64,000 nucleotides of DNA from Lysobacteraceae bacterium SCN 69-320 (GTDB lineage: Bacteria > Pseudomonadota > Gammaproteobacteria > Xanthomonadales > Rhodanobacteraceae), in the NCBI GenBank assembly GCA_001725155.1, contig MEFP01000019.1, forward strand, positions 1 through 64,000, read 5' to 3'. Position 1 is the stretch's first letter. Every line of letters starts with the position of its first letter. Below the pieces are notes generated by a model, which made no database searches, had not been told where the DNA came from, and was given only the letters and a program-made list of their open reading frames with translations. This document shows, in pieces, positions 26,956-37,343 of the stretch. A program made the translations under genes and the position numbers.

Positions 26956-28778
26956 CACGCCGCCTCCTGGCAGGCGCGCTTGCTGCGGCAGCCCGGTCCG
27001 GCGTGGGTCATCTCGATCAGGTATTTGTGCATGTCCCAGGCACCGGTCGGGCAACGCTCGGCGCAGAGACCGCAGTGCAAGCAGACGTCCTCGTCCTTGA
27101 CCATGACGCGGCCGGTCTTGAGCTCGCCCGACACGTACAGCGACTGCTCGGCGTTGAGGGCCGGCGCCGTGAGTTTTTCGCGCAGCGCGGCCTCGTCGTC
27201 ATTGGCCGTGAAGCTGATGCAGTCCATCGGACAGATGTCGACGCAGGCGTCGCACTCGATGCAGACCTTGTCGGTGAACACGGTCTGCACGTCGCAGTTC
27301 AGGCAGCGCTGGGTTTCCTTGAGCGCGGTGGCGCGGTCGAAGCCGAGTTCCACTTCGACGGCGATGCTGCCCAAGGTCTGCTCGACCGGCGCCCACGGCA
27401 CCTTGTAGCGGTCGTCGGGCGAGATCTCGTTGTCGTAGCTCCACTCGTGGATGCCCATCTTCTGCGACAGCAGGGTCACGCTCGGTGCGGGCCGTTCGCG
27501 CGGATCCTCGCCGTTGAGCAGCTTGTCGATCGAGACCGCGGCGTCATGGCCGTGGGCCACGGCCCAGATGATGTTCTTCGGGCCGAACGCCGCGTCGCCG
27601 CCGAACAGCACGTTGGGCAGGGTGGACTGGAACGTGGCCGCATCGACGACCGGCATGCCGTCGGCATCGAACGCGAGGCCGATGTCGCGTTCTATCCACG
27701 GGAACGCATTTTCCTGGCCGACCGCAATCAGCACGTCGTCGCAGGGCACGACCACATCCGGCTCGCCCGTGGCCACGAGCCGGCGGCGGCCGCTCGCGTC
27801 GCGCTCGGCGCGTACGCGCTCGAAACGCATCGCACTGAGGCGGCCGTTCTCGTGCAGGAATTCCTTCGGCACGTGATAGTCGAGAATCGGAATGCCTTCG
27901 TGCTGGGCGTCTTCCTTCTCCCAGGGCGAAGCCTTCATCTCGTCAAAGCCCGAGCGCACGAGCACCTTGACGTCGCTGCCGCCCAGGCGCCGTGCCGAGC
28001 GGCAGCAGTCCATCGCGGTATTGCCGCCGCCCAGCACGATGACACGGCGGCCGATGGACTCGATGTGGCCGAACGAGACCGAGGCCAGCCAGTCGATGCC
28101 GATATGCACGTTGGCCGCGCACTCCTGGCGCCCCGGCAGATCCAGGTCGCGGCCGCGCGGTGCGCCGCTGCCGACGAAGATCGCATCGAAGCCCTGCCCC
28201 AGCAGCGCCTTGAGCGACCCTATGCGCTCGCCGCCGCGGAACTCAACGCCCAGATCGAGGATGTAGCCGGTCTCCTCGTCGACCACGGACTCGGGCAGGC
28301 GGAAGCGCGGGATCTGCGAGCGGATGAAGCCGCCGGCCCTGGCCTCGGCATCGAACACGGTGACCGCATAGCCCAGCGGCGCGAGATCGCGCGCGACGGT
28401 CAGCGAGGCCGGCCCGGCGCCGACGCAGGCGATGCGCCGGCCGTTGGGCTTGCCCGCGCGCGGCAGCCGCGCACGCACGTCGCCCTTGTTGTCGGCGGCG
28501 ACGCGCTTGAGCCGGCATATCGCCACGGGCTCGGGCTTGTCGCCGTTGTTTTCCTCGACGCGGCCGCGCCGGCAGGCGGGCTCGCAGGGCCGGTCGCAGG
28601 TGCGGCCGAGCACGCCGGGAAAGACATTGGATTTCCAGTTGACCAGATACGCGTCGGCGTAGCGGCCGGCGGCGATCAATCGTATGTATTCGGGAACCGG
28701 CGTGTGCGCCGGGCAGGCCCACTGACAATCGACGACTTTATGAAAGTAATCGGGAACACGGATATCGGTGGGACGCAC
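26955..28778 (-). CDS. GltD-like FAD/NAD(P) oxidoreductase with C-terminal 2x[4Fe-4S] ferredoxin domain
   Basis: 607 residues. The N-terminal 100 residues have the Fe-S cysteine pattern of GltD-type proteins (C18, C22, then C61, C65, C69 in RTCDRPCEPACRRG). An FAD site follows (CVGAGPASLTVARDLAPLGY, about 118), then an NAD(P) site (VIVLGGGNTAMDCCRSARRL, about 265) and the late FAD motif FGGDAAFGPKNIIWAVAHG. The C-terminal 100 residues carry two ferredoxin motifs, CIECDACVDICP and CLHCGLCAERCP. It should shuttle electrons between NAD(P)H and ferredoxin, the partner of the oxidoreductase encoded next to it. The start is the GTG at 28778, with AGGAGG six bases upstream. A GTG at 28784 would abut it. 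It is the first gene of the four-gene operon. Confidence 0.88.
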   Translation of the reverse strand: MRPTDIRVPDYFHKVVDCQWACPAHTPVPEYIRLIAAGRYADAYLVNWKSNVFPGVLGRTCDRPCEPACRRGRVEENNGDKPEPVAICRLKRVAADNKGDVRARLPRAGKPNGRRIACVGAGPASLTVARDLAPLGYAVTVFDAEARAGGFIRSQIPRFRLPESVVDEETGYILDLGVEFRGGERIGSLKALLGQGFDAIFVGSGAPRGRDLDLPGRQECAANVHIGIDWLASVSFGHIESIGRRVIVLGGGNTAMDCCRSARRLGGSDVKVLVRSGFDEMKASPWEKEDAQHEGIPILDYHVPKEFLHENGRLSAMRFERVRAERDASGRRRLVATGEPDVVVPCDDVLIAVGQENAFPWIERDIGLAFDADGMPVVDAATFQSTLPNVLFGGDAAFGPKNIIWAVAHGHDAAVSIDKLLNGEDPRERPAPSVTLLSQKMGIHEWSYDNEISPDDRYKVPWAPVEQTLGSIAVEVELGFDRATALKETQRCLNCDVQTVFTDKVCIECDACVDICPMDCISFTANDDEAALREKLTAPALNAEQSLYVSGELKTGRVMVKDEDVCLHCGLCAERCPTGAWDMHKYLIEMTHAGPGCRSKRACQEAA

Positions 28779-29109
28779 CTTCACCCTCCTCGCCGCACTG
28801 CTTGCGCCGAGAGGCTCCTGGCGGGACACAGCGGGGAGCCTCGCTAAGTCGATCCGTCCCGAGTGTGCCGCGTGTCGCGAAGGAAGGAAAGGAACGCCGC
28901 CGCAAGCAGCGGACCGAACCGGCAGACAGGAAAAGCGCCGGCGCTCCACCGGGCAACGGCGGTTCCAACGCAGTGATCTACCCCACGCCGCAACGGCGCC
29001 TGCACTGCTGCGGGCGGCAGGACGGATGCACGCCTCGCCGGGGCCGGTCGAAGGGGTCCGCATTGCGGCAAGCTGCTAGAGTCGCGCGCATCCGAAAGCA
29101 GACCCGTCC
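28779..29109. other. 331-base divergent gap
   Basis: This lies between the start of the oxidoreductase operon (minus) and the Rieske oxygenase gene (plus), so it should carry the promoters of both. No clear sigma-70 pair, operator palindrome or RNA element was recognised. A long open frame upstream of the operon start is Arg/Pro-rich and lacks a ribosome-binding site. Confidence 0.4.
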
Positions 29110-30175
<1,066 letters not shown>

Positions 30176-30186
<11 letters not shown>

Positions 30187-31492
30187 TTCCTCGGCGGCTT
30201 CCGTGCCGCGCAGCATCGGCCTGTGGACCGCGACCGCCCTCGTCGTCGGCAACATGATCGGCTCGGGCCTGTTCCTGCTGCCCAGTTCGCTCGCACCGTA
30301 CGGCGGCGCCAGCGCACTGGGCTGGGCCATCAGCACGATCGGCGCGCTGCTGCTCGCCGCGACGTTCGCGCGCCTGGGCCAGTGCGTGCCGGCGGCTTCG
30401 GGCGGACCGTATGCGTTCGCGCGCGCGGCCTTCGGCGACGCGACCGGCTTCGTCGTGGCCTGGTGCTACTGGATCTCGATCTGGAGCGCGGTGCCGGCCA
30501 TCGCGATCGCGTTGACCGGCTATGCCGGCGCGGTCGTGCAGTCGTTGACCGCGACACCGCTGCGCGCGGCGCTCGGCGCGATCGCGTTCCTCTGGCTGTG
30601 CATCGCCTTCAACCTGCGCGGACTGCGTACGGCCGGCGGCGTGCAGCTGGTGACGACCGCGCTGAAGGTCGCCGCGCTGGCCGCATTCGCGTTCGCCGGC
30701 CTCGTGCTCGTCGCGCCGGCGAGCGGTACGGCGGCCGCACCGTTCAATCCGAGCGGACAGAGCCTGCTGCAGGTCGCACTCGCGACCTCGGCGCTGACCC
30801 TGTGGGCGTTTCTCGGCCTCGAAAGCGCGACCGTGCCCGCAGCGGCCGTGCGCGATGCGCAGCGCACCGTGCCGCGCGCGACCCTGCTCGGCACCGCGAT
30901 CGCGATCGCGGTCACGATCGCGGCCTGCAGCGCGGTGCTGCGCCTGGTCCCGCCGGAATCGCTGGCGAGTTCGGGCGCGCCGTTCGTCGATGCGGTGAGT
31001 CGTCTGCTCGGCGAGGCGGCCGGCGAAGTCGTCGCCGTCGTCGCCGCATTGACCTGCCTCGGTGCACTGAACGGCTGGGTGCTGATGTCGGGCCAGCTGC
31101 CGCTGGCCATCGCGCGCGACGGGCTGTTCCCGGCCGTGTTCGCGCGCACCGACGCGAACGGCACGCCGGCAGCCGGCCTGGTGATCGGCGGCGCGCTGTC
31201 CAGCCTGCTCGTGGCCGCGAACTTCAATGCAAGCCTGGTCGGCCTGTTCACCTGGGCCATCCTGCTGTCGACGGCCGCCTCGCTGCTGCCGTTCCTGGTC
31301 TGCGCGCTGGCCCTGCTGAAATTGCAGCGCAGCCAGCCGCGTCCGGCGCTGATCGCGGCACTGGCCGCACTGTTCGCCGGCTACGCGCTGATCGGGACCG
31401 GCACGCAGGCGCTGGCCTGGGGCGCGGTGCTGCTCGCGGCCGGACTGCCGGTCTATGCCTGGATGCGCCGTCGCGCCGCAGGTCCGGACTGA
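30176..31492 (+). CDS. APC-family amino acid permease
   Basis: 438 residues with 12 likely membrane helices. The first helix carries GNMIGSGLFLLP, the APC substrate-binding motif, and helix 3 begins FARAAFGDATGFVVAWCYW. The overall pattern resembles the basic amino acid/polyamine antiporter branch (AdiC/PotE/YjeH-like). The ATG at 30176 was chosen because an upstream ATG would add non-conserved residues. It overlaps the Rieske oxygenase stop by 11 bases, so coupling is likely. Substrate is not known. Import of an amine or amino acid oxidised by the neighbouring oxygenase is a hypothesis. The stop is seven bases from the convergent neighbour, with no clear terminator between them. Confidence 0.87.
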
Positions 31493-31499
31493 ACGCCGG

Positions 31500-32306
31500 T
31501 CAGAAGCGGCGCACGTAGCCGACGTACAGCTCGACGTCGGGACCGGCCTTGTCCAGACCGACGTTGCTGCCGATGTCCCATTGGCTGGCCGGATCTTCGC
31601 CGGCACGTCCCGGCGGCTGCCAGGCCAGCGACAGGCCGGCGACGCGCTGCAGGCTTGCGCCGGCCGGATCGCGGTCGCGATACAGCGAGAGTTCGACGCT
31701 GGCCGACAACGCATCGGTGCAGTCGAAGCCCCAGCCGACCACCGAACCGTAGCCGAGGTGGCGGCCGTGGCCGTCACTGTCGACGACGGCGTCGATGCTC
31801 GGCGTGAACGCCAGGCTGCCGGCGCCCAGATCAATGCCGATCGGCACGATCAGCCCGGCGCTCCAGTCCGCCGCGCCGATCGGCTCACGGCCGGTCGCGA
31901 ATTGCGCATACGGCATCAGCGCGATCGAAACGCCGCTGCCGTCGGGATTGCGCAGGTTCTGGCGCAGCGCGACCTGCAGATCGCCGAAGCGCGAAGCCCG
32001 CGTCGCGACGCCGCCGCTGCGTTCACGCTGTCGGCCATAGGCGGTCCAGCCGATCTGCGCTTCGAGTGAGTCATTGAGCCCGAGCCGCAGCAGCGCGTCG
32101 CCGACGATCAGCGTGTCGCCGCGCCGAGCGCCTTCGCGGTCGCGGCTGAAATCGGCGATGCCGAGCTCGAACACCGCACGGCCGGGATCGACTGTGCAGG
32201 CCGGCGTGCCCAGACCCGGCCGGTCGGCGCAGAGCGCGCGCGGTTCATCGGCGCCGGCCGCGCCCGCGGCCAGCAGCGCGGCCAGCGCGCAGAACGTCCT
32301 CGACAT
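31500..32306 (-). CDS. Outer-membrane beta-barrel, MetA/phenol-pathway transporter-like
   Basis: 268 residues. It has a signal peptide ending GAAGA (about 22 residues), then RPGLGTPACTVDPGRAVFELG and alternating amphipathic strands, with the outer-membrane C-terminus ELYVGYVRRF (terminal Phe). Phrases such as GDALLRLGLNDSLEAQIG, TASRFGDLQVALRQNL and SIALMPYAQFATG are typical of proteins annotated as putative MetA-pathway-of-phenol-degradation transporters, whose function is largely untested. The ATG at 32306 has GGGGAGG about five bases upstream. It may allow passage of small molecules. No partner gene is adjacent, and the next gene on this strand is a CAP protein. Confidence 0.72.
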   Translation of the reverse strand: MSRTFCALAALLAAGAAGADEPRALCADRPGLGTPACTVDPGRAVFELGIADFSRDREGARRGDTLIVGDALLRLGLNDSLEAQIGWTAYGRQRERSGGVATRASRFGDLQVALRQNLRNPDGSGVSIALMPYAQFATGREPIGAADWSAGLIVPIGIDLGAGSLAFTPSIDAVVDSDGHGRHLGYGSVVGWGFDCTDALSASVELSLYRDRDPAGASLQRVAGLSLAWQPPGRAGEDPASQWDIGSNVGLDKAGPDVELYVGYVRRF

Positions 32307-32374
32307 CGCGACCTCCCCGGACGGCGTCGCCGCGACCATAAGCAGCGCGGCACTCGGCGGCAATGCCGCGCGAC

Positions 32375-32944
32375 TCAGTACGGCCGCTGGCCCGTGATGT
32401 TGCCGGCCGGGCTGTAGTTGCAGACGACCAGGGTCCAGTTCGTGAACGGCGGCGGAAACGGCGTGTTCGCCGTGCACTGGCGCAGGCCGCAGCCCACGGC
32501 CGCCGTCGTGCGCCAGACCATCTGCGTGTAATGGCCGCAGACGCCGCTGCAGGTGTTCGCGGCGTAGTTGTAGATCGCCGCCTCGTTGGCCCAGCTCGTC
32601 GCGGCGGAAGCCTCGACGTTGGTCGGAAAGCCCGAGGACACCGCGCCGGCATAGAGGTTCTCGCCGTAGGGCGCGCTGGCGTTGTGCACGTACTGGCAGT
32701 TGTTGGCGTAGTTCTGCGCGAACGTCGCGATCGTCGCATCCCAGCGCAGCAGGCCCAAGCTCGGCACGGCGGCCGGCGAGACCGAGCGGCGCACGCAGTT
32801 GTGCAGGGTCAGCAACGGTTTCCAGTTCGCCGGCACCCCGACGACTTCGCCCTGGAAGGTGTCCTGGAACAGGCAGTCCAGCGCAATGGCTTCGGCGCGT
32901 TCACTGACGCCGGCCAGCAGCACCAGCAGCAACAGACGTTTCAT
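32375..32944 (-). CDS. Secreted CAP-domain (SCP/PR1-like) protein
   Basis: 189 residues. The first 18 residues form a signal peptide (ending RAEA). The CAP domain contains LTLHNCVRR (CAP-1 histidine), YGENLYAG, the CAP signature CGHYTQMVWRTTAAVGCG and WTLVVCNYSPAGNITGQRPY. Paired cysteines are consistent with disulfides outside the cytoplasm. Bacterial CAP proteins are common, but their biochemical roles are mostly undefined. The active-site-like His and Glu pairs that could bind metal are present. It is transcribed toward the beta-barrel gene with a 68-base gap, and no terminator was seen between them, so they may share a transcript. Confidence 0.88.
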   Translation of the reverse strand: MKRLLLLVLLAGVSERAEAIALDCLFQDTFQGEVVGVPANWKPLLTLHNCVRRSVSPAAVPSLGLLRWDATIATFAQNYANNCQYVHNASAPYGENLYAGAVSSGFPTNVEASAATSWANEAAIYNYAANTCSGVCGHYTQMVWRTTAAVGCGLRQCTANTPFPPPFTNWTLVVCNYSPAGNITGQRPY

Positions 32945-33125
32945 CGCAGCGACCTCGCGACGGAATAGTGACTAGTCGGCACCTGCCGGTGTGAAGCTTT
33001 CGTCATCATTGCCCCCGGCGGGGAGACGGTGCAAGTCCGCCGTCAAGCCGCTCAGGCAGCCCGTGGACGACCGCACGCCGCCGCGGCGCGGCTATGCTCG
33101 CCCTTCCTGTTGCCGGAGCCACCGC

Positions 33126-33806
33126 ATGACCGACGAAACCCGCGAACTGCCCTCGCCGCTGCTCGAACCGATCGAAGCGCGCGTGCTCGGCTGCCTGATC
33201 GAAAAAGCCGCGACCACGCCCGAGGTCTATCCGCTGACCCTGAACGCCGTCGTCGCCGCCTGCAATCAGAAATCCAACCGCGAACCGATACTGGAGCTGG
33301 AACCCGGCGCAGTCGGCCACGCCCTGCGTCAGCTCGAAGGCAAGCGTCTGGTCAGCGGCTCGATGTCGGCGCGCGCCTCGCGCTACGAGCACCGCCTGGA
33401 TCAGGCGCTGTCGATCACGCCGCGCCAGCGCGCGCTGCTCGCCCTGCTGATGCTGCGCGGCCCGCAGACCGCGCCGGAGCTGCTGACGCGCAGCGACCGT
33501 CTCGCCGATTTCCCGGGGCTGGACGACGTGCGCGCGACGCTCGAACGGCTGAGCCAGCGCGAGCCGGCCCTGGTCGTGCGCATTCCGCGCAGCGGCGGCC
33601 AGCGCGAAGACCGCTACATGCATCTGCTCTGCGGCGAGATCGACCTCGCCAGCTATGCGACGGCCGCGGCGGCAACCTCCGGCGAATCCGGCGGCGGCAG
33701 CGCGCACGCGCTGGAAGCACGCATCGAGCAGCTGGAGAGCCTCGTCGATGCGCTGCAGCAGCGGCTGCAGCAGGTCGAACAGCGTTTCGATGCGGACACG
33801 GACTGA
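33126..33806 (+). CDS. yceH: YceH/DUF480 family protein
   Basis: 226 residues. The DUF480 winged-helix pair is clear: LEPIEARVLGCLIEKAATTP, YPLTLNAVVAACNQKSNREP and a second wing LSITPRQRALLALLMLRGPQT. The C-terminus is a coiled coil (about 195-222, LEARIEQLESLVDALQQRLQ). The family is widespread in proteobacteria and no molecular function is established, though winged-helix folds often bind DNA. The ATG at 33126 has GGAG about eight bases upstream. The next gene, a secreted beta-helix protein, starts 17 bases before the stop. Confidence 0.9.
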   Translation: MTDETRELPSPLLEPIEARVLGCLIEKAATTPEVYPLTLNAVVAACNQKSNREPILELEPGAVGHALRQLEGKRLVSGSMSARASRYEHRLDQALSITPRQRALLALLMLRGPQTAPELLTRSDRLADFPGLDDVRATLERLSQREPALVVRIPRSGGQREDRYMHLLCGEIDLASYATAAAATSGESGGGSAHALEARIEQLESLVDALQQRLQQVEQRFDADTD

Positions 33807-35793
33807 CGCCCTGCGCCGCGCCATCCTGCTCCCGCTCCTGCTGGCCGTCCTCGCACCGGTCGCGGCGACGGCGCAGAACAGCGCAAGCCTCGCCGCCGTC
33901 GAAGGCTACGGCAATCTCGAAACCGCCGGCGCAGTCGCGACGCTCGGCGGCGACGTCAACCGCAACGCGACCGTCGCGCTGGCCTGGCGGCGCAGCGGAG
34001 AGACCGCGTTCCGGCCGGCGCAGGATCTGCTGCGCGTCGACGCGACGCATCTGGTCGGCAGCCTGTTCGATCTCGCGCCGGACACGCTCTACGAATTGCG
34101 CTTCACGCTGACCGATCCCGACGGCGTGACCGGCGCGACCAGCGCAGGCACGAGCTTCGCCACGCGCGCCGACAGCCTGATCGCGGCGAACCTGCGCACG
34201 TTCTACGTCGCCCCCGGCGGCAACGACGCGAACGACGGCCTGAGCCCGGCGCGGGCGCTGGCCACGGTGCAGCGCGCAGCCAACCTGGCCCAGGCGGGCG
34301 ATCTCGTCACGGTCGCCGCCGGCGTCTATCGCGAACAGGTCAGTCTGCCGCGCTCGGGCACACCGACCCTGCCGATCGTGCTGCAGGGCCAGCCCGGCGC
34401 AGTGCTCGACGGCGCTGAACTTCTCGCCGCGGGTAGCGCCTGGGAAGCGAGCCAGGGCGTCTACCGGCGCGCGGATGCGAATCCGAGCTGGCAGATCGTC
34501 GCCGGCACGCAACGGCTGTTCCGCTACGACTCGCTGGCCGAACTGCAGGCGCTCGCGGCCGGCGCGCCCGGCGGCTACTGCTACGACGGCGGCTATCTCT
34601 ACCTGAAGCTCAGCGACGGCAGTTCGCCGGCGACGCGCGACATCCACATCGCGCGGCGCGAGAACGGCTTCGTCGCCGACGGCCGCAGCCATCTGCGCAT
34701 CGAAGGCTTCGAGATACGCCACTACGGCTCCACCGAATACGGCAAGGGCGTCTACCTGCGCCAGTCCAGCGACGTGATCGTCCGCGCGAACCACATCCAT
34801 GACGTCGGCGCGGCGGGTGTCTGGATCAAGGGCGGTGCGCGCCACCGCATCGAGGACAACCGCTTCGACGACAGCGCGATCGCCGGCTGGCCCTGGGAGC
34901 AGACCAAGGGCAGCAGCGCCGAGAACAACGGCGTGCTGCTGACCGACGACATCGGCCGCGGCCACGTGATGCGGCGCAACCGCTTCGACGGCGCGTTCAA
35001 CGGCATCGGCGCCTGCGGCGGCAGCGCGCCGCCCGACGGCGCGTTCACGAACGAGATCGACATCTACCGCAACCGCTTCCGCCGCCACAACGACGATGCG
35101 CTGGAACCCGAAGGCTATTGCGCGAACGTGCGCATCTTCGAGAACACGATACGCGACTCGCACATGGCGTTCGCCGTCGCGCCGGCGTCGCCGGGACCGG
35201 TCTGGATCGTGCGCAATGTGGCCTACGACATCGGCAACACGCGCACGAGCCAGGTCGACGGCTATACGTCCAGCCTGCTCAAGATCAACAGCGGCTATCC
35301 GCAAGTCGTCGGTCCGGTCCTGCTGCTGCACAACACCGTGCAGACCAGCGCGCCGGATACCGAGGCTATCCATCTGCTCAACCCCGGCGCGGCCAGCCTG
35401 ATCCGCTCACGCAACAACCTCTATGCGGCCACGCGCAACGTGCTGACCAAGATCAATGCGGTCGCCATGGACGCCGACTACGACCTGCTGCACACGAGCG
35501 CGGCGAACCGGCTGGCCAGTTGGATGAGCACGAACTACACGACCCTGACGGCGTTCCAGGCCGGCACGCAGCAGGAACTGCATGGCGTGTTCGCCGCGCC
35601 CGGCCTCGTCGCGGCCGCCGCCGGCGATTTCCGCCTGCGCGGCGACAGCGCCGCGATCGACCGCGGCGTTGCGCTGCCCGGCATCAACGACGGCTACGTC
35701 GGCGCGGCGCCGGATCTCGGCGCGTTCGAACGCGATCCGGAGCGGATCTTCGCAAACGGCATGGACTGGCCCCGGGGCGCACCGCCGTTCTGA
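33790..35793 (+). CDS. Secreted right-handed beta-helix protein
   Basis: 667 residues. It has a signal peptide ending ATAQ (about 29 residues), then a fibronectin-like segment (about 40-130), then a parallel beta-helix (about 140-650) opening with FYVAPGGNDANDGLSPARAL, the usual start of pectate-lyase/chondroitinase-B-like folds. Repeated coils include HLRIEGFEIRHYGS, DVIVRANHIHDVGAAGVWIK and GHVMRRNRFDG. It ends IDRGVALPGIND ... DLGAFERD, then IFANGMDWPRGAPPF, a C-terminus like that of the WD40-like protein at 3729. It could be a polysaccharide lyase or merely a binding protein, since catalytic residues were not identified. The ATG at 33790 overlaps yceH by 17 bases. Confidence 0.8.
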   Translation: MRTRTDALRRAILLPLLLAVLAPVAATAQNSASLAAVEGYGNLETAGAVATLGGDVNRNATVALAWRRSGETAFRPAQDLLRVDATHLVGSLFDLAPDTLYELRFTLTDPDGVTGATSAGTSFATRADSLIAANLRTFYVAPGGNDANDGLSPARALATVQRAANLAQAGDLVTVAAGVYREQVSLPRSGTPTLPIVLQGQPGAVLDGAELLAAGSAWEASQGVYRRADANPSWQIVAGTQRLFRYDSLAELQALAAGAPGGYCYDGGYLYLKLSDGSSPATRDIHIARRENGFVADGRSHLRIEGFEIRHYGSTEYGKGVYLRQSSDVIVRANHIHDVGAAGVWIKGGARHRIEDNRFDDSAIAGWPWEQTKGSSAENNGVLLTDDIGRGHVMRRNRFDGAFNGIGACGGSAPPDGAFTNEIDIYRNRFRRHNDDALEPEGYCANVRIFENTIRDSHMAFAVAPASPGPVWIVRNVAYDIGNTRTSQVDGYTSSLLKINSGYPQVVGPVLLLHNTVQTSAPDTEAIHLLNPGAASLIRSRNNLYAATRNVLTKINAVAMDADYDLLHTSAANRLASWMSTNYTTLTAFQAGTQQELHGVFAAPGLVAAAAGDFRLRGDSAAIDRGVALPGINDGYVGAAPDLGAFERDPERIFANGMDWPRGAPPF

Positions 35794-35841
35794 CCGGCGG
35801 GCGCTGCCGGCGTGACGCGTGCGACGATCGCAGTGCGAAAA

Positions 35842-35872
35842 CGACAAGGCCGGCGCAATGCCGGCCTTGTCG
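35842..35872. terminator. Bidirectional hairpin terminator
   Basis: Perfect 13-base arms CGACAAGGCCGGC (35842-35854) and GCCGGCCTTGTCG (35860-35872) with a GCAAT loop. It sits between the convergent beta-helix and amidase genes. A-tract (GCGAAAA) and T/A bases flank it, so it can serve both strands. Confidence 0.72.
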
Positions 35873-35902
35873 AATGAACAAACGCACGAACGGGAACGCG
35901 GG

Positions 35903-37243
35903 TCAGCCCTGCGGCGGAATGTCCAGCACATCGCCGACACGCACATTGCCGTCGGCGGCGATGCGGTTGGCCTCGCGCAGCGCGCCGAGGCTGACGCGAT
36001 GCCGCGCGGCGATGCCCGACAAGGTTTCGCCGCGGGCAACCACGTGCTCGGACGGGCCGCGCCGGCCGGTGCTGTTGGCCGCGAACCAGGTGCCCGGCGG
36101 CGGCGTCTGCATGAAATACGATTTGATGCCGTCGACGACCGCGCTGGCGAGCTTGTTGCGGTGCTCCGGATCGGTCAGGCGCTTTTCCTCGGCCGGATTC
36201 GTGATGAATGCCGTCTCGACGAGGATCGAGGGCACGTCCGGCGAACGCAAGACGACAAAATTTGCCTTTTCCACATAGCCGCGGTGCGTCGGACCGATCT
36301 TTCCGAGCGCCTTCAGCACGATCTGCGCGATCGCCGAACTGGCTTCCATCGTCGCGCCCTGGGACAGGTCCAGCAGCACCGCCGCGAGCGTGTCGTCCTT
36401 GTCGTCGAGCGAGACGCCGCCGACGAGGTCGGAACCGTTTTCCTTGGCGGCGAGCCAGCGCGCGGCCTCGCTGGTCGCGCCCCGCGGCGACAGCACCCAG
36501 ACCGAAGCGCCGCGCGCACCGCAGGCGCCGGGACAGGCATCGGCGTGGATGGACACGAACAGGTCGGCCTTGGCTTCGCGCGCCTTCTTGTAGCGGTCGG
36601 TCAGCGGAATGAAGTAGTCGCCGTCGCGAACCAGATGCGCCTTCATGCCGGGCTGCGCGTCGACGAGCTTGGCGACTTCGCGGGCGACGTTCAGCGTGAT
36701 CGACTTTTCATGCGTGCCGGAAGCACCGATCGCACCGGGATCGTCGCCGCCGTGGCCCGCGTCGATTGCGACGATGACCTTGCGGCCGTCGCCGGGCAGC
36801 ACGTCTTCGACGCTCTTGACGACTTCGCGCGTGGCCTTGGTCTTGGGGAACAGGTCGATGACGAGGCGATGGCCGAACTTGTCCGCCGGCGGCAACAGGA
36901 AGCTCTTCGGACGCACGCCCTGCGGCAGATCGAACACGACGCGCAGATCGGACTTGCCCTGCTTGCCCAGACGCACGGTGCCGAGCAGACCTTTCGGCGC
37001 CGGTGCCGCAACGCCTTCGGCCAGGCTGGAGTTCTTGATGTCGAGAACGATGCGGTCGGGGTTGCTGAGCTCGAACAGCTTGTACTCCAGCGGCCCGGAA
37101 ACATCGAACACCGCACGCGTGGAATCGGGGCTGGCCCAGACGCGCAGCGCCTTGACCTGGGCCGCGTCGGCGCAGGTTGCCGCAAGCCCCGAGACGATCA
37201 GGACGGCGACGGCGCGAAACGATATGACGGCGGCTCCCCACAT
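35903..37243 (-). CDS. amiC: N-acetylmuramoyl-L-alanine amidase, AMIN + Amidase_3 + LysM
   Basis: 446 residues. A signal peptide (about 1-27, ending ADAA) is followed by an AMIN domain (about 28-125) that targets the division site, an Amidase_3 domain (about 155-375) with the zinc-site motifs IDAGHGGDDPGA and SIHADACPGA plus a catalytic Glu in LVETAFITNP, and a C-terminal LysM (about 400-444, HVVARGETLSGIAARHRVSLG). The enzyme cuts the amide bond between the glycan and the stem peptide so daughter cells can separate. The order AMIN-amidase-LysM resembles AmiB/AmiC of Xanthomonadales; the symbol is approximate, as AmiB and AmiC are not separated by sequence alone. It follows tsaE on the same strand after 100 bases, an arrangement also common in gammaproteobacteria. 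Confidence 0.9.
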   Translation of the reverse strand: MWGAAVISFRAVAVLIVSGLAATCADAAQVKALRVWASPDSTRAVFDVSGPLEYKLFELSNPDRIVLDIKNSSLAEGVAAPAPKGLLGTVRLGKQGKSDLRVVFDLPQGVRPKSFLLPPADKFGHRLVIDLFPKTKATREVVKSVEDVLPGDGRKVIVAIDAGHGGDDPGAIGASGTHEKSITLNVAREVAKLVDAQPGMKAHLVRDGDYFIPLTDRYKKAREAKADLFVSIHADACPGACGARGASVWVLSPRGATSEAARWLAAKENGSDLVGGVSLDDKDDTLAAVLLDLSQGATMEASSAIAQIVLKALGKIGPTHRGYVEKANFVVLRSPDVPSILVETAFITNPAEEKRLTDPEHRNKLASAVVDGIKSYFMQTPPPGTWFAANSTGRRGPSEHVVARGETLSGIAARHRVSLGALREANRIAADGNVRVGDVLDIPPQG

Positions 37244-37343
37244 GGCTGCGGATTCAAACTCAGGCAGCCGCAGTTTTCAAGCTTTTTTCGTTGCAAAACA
37301 CGGGGCTGGGTATATTTCCTGGGCGTTGAGTCAAAAATTCACT

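Noticed and set aside
33000-33070. Cobalamin-riboswitch-like string (GGGGAGACGGTGCAAGTCCG) upstream of yceH
   Set aside because: Only part of the B12-box pattern is present. The usual core and the later CCACTG-type element are missing, and the downstream gene is unrelated to cobalamin.
37244-37343. TTGACT...TATACC as amidase-gene promoter
   Set aside because: The spacer is about 14 bases, too short for a good sigma-70 promoter. The AT-rich stretch may still contain the promoter, but a site could not be assigned.
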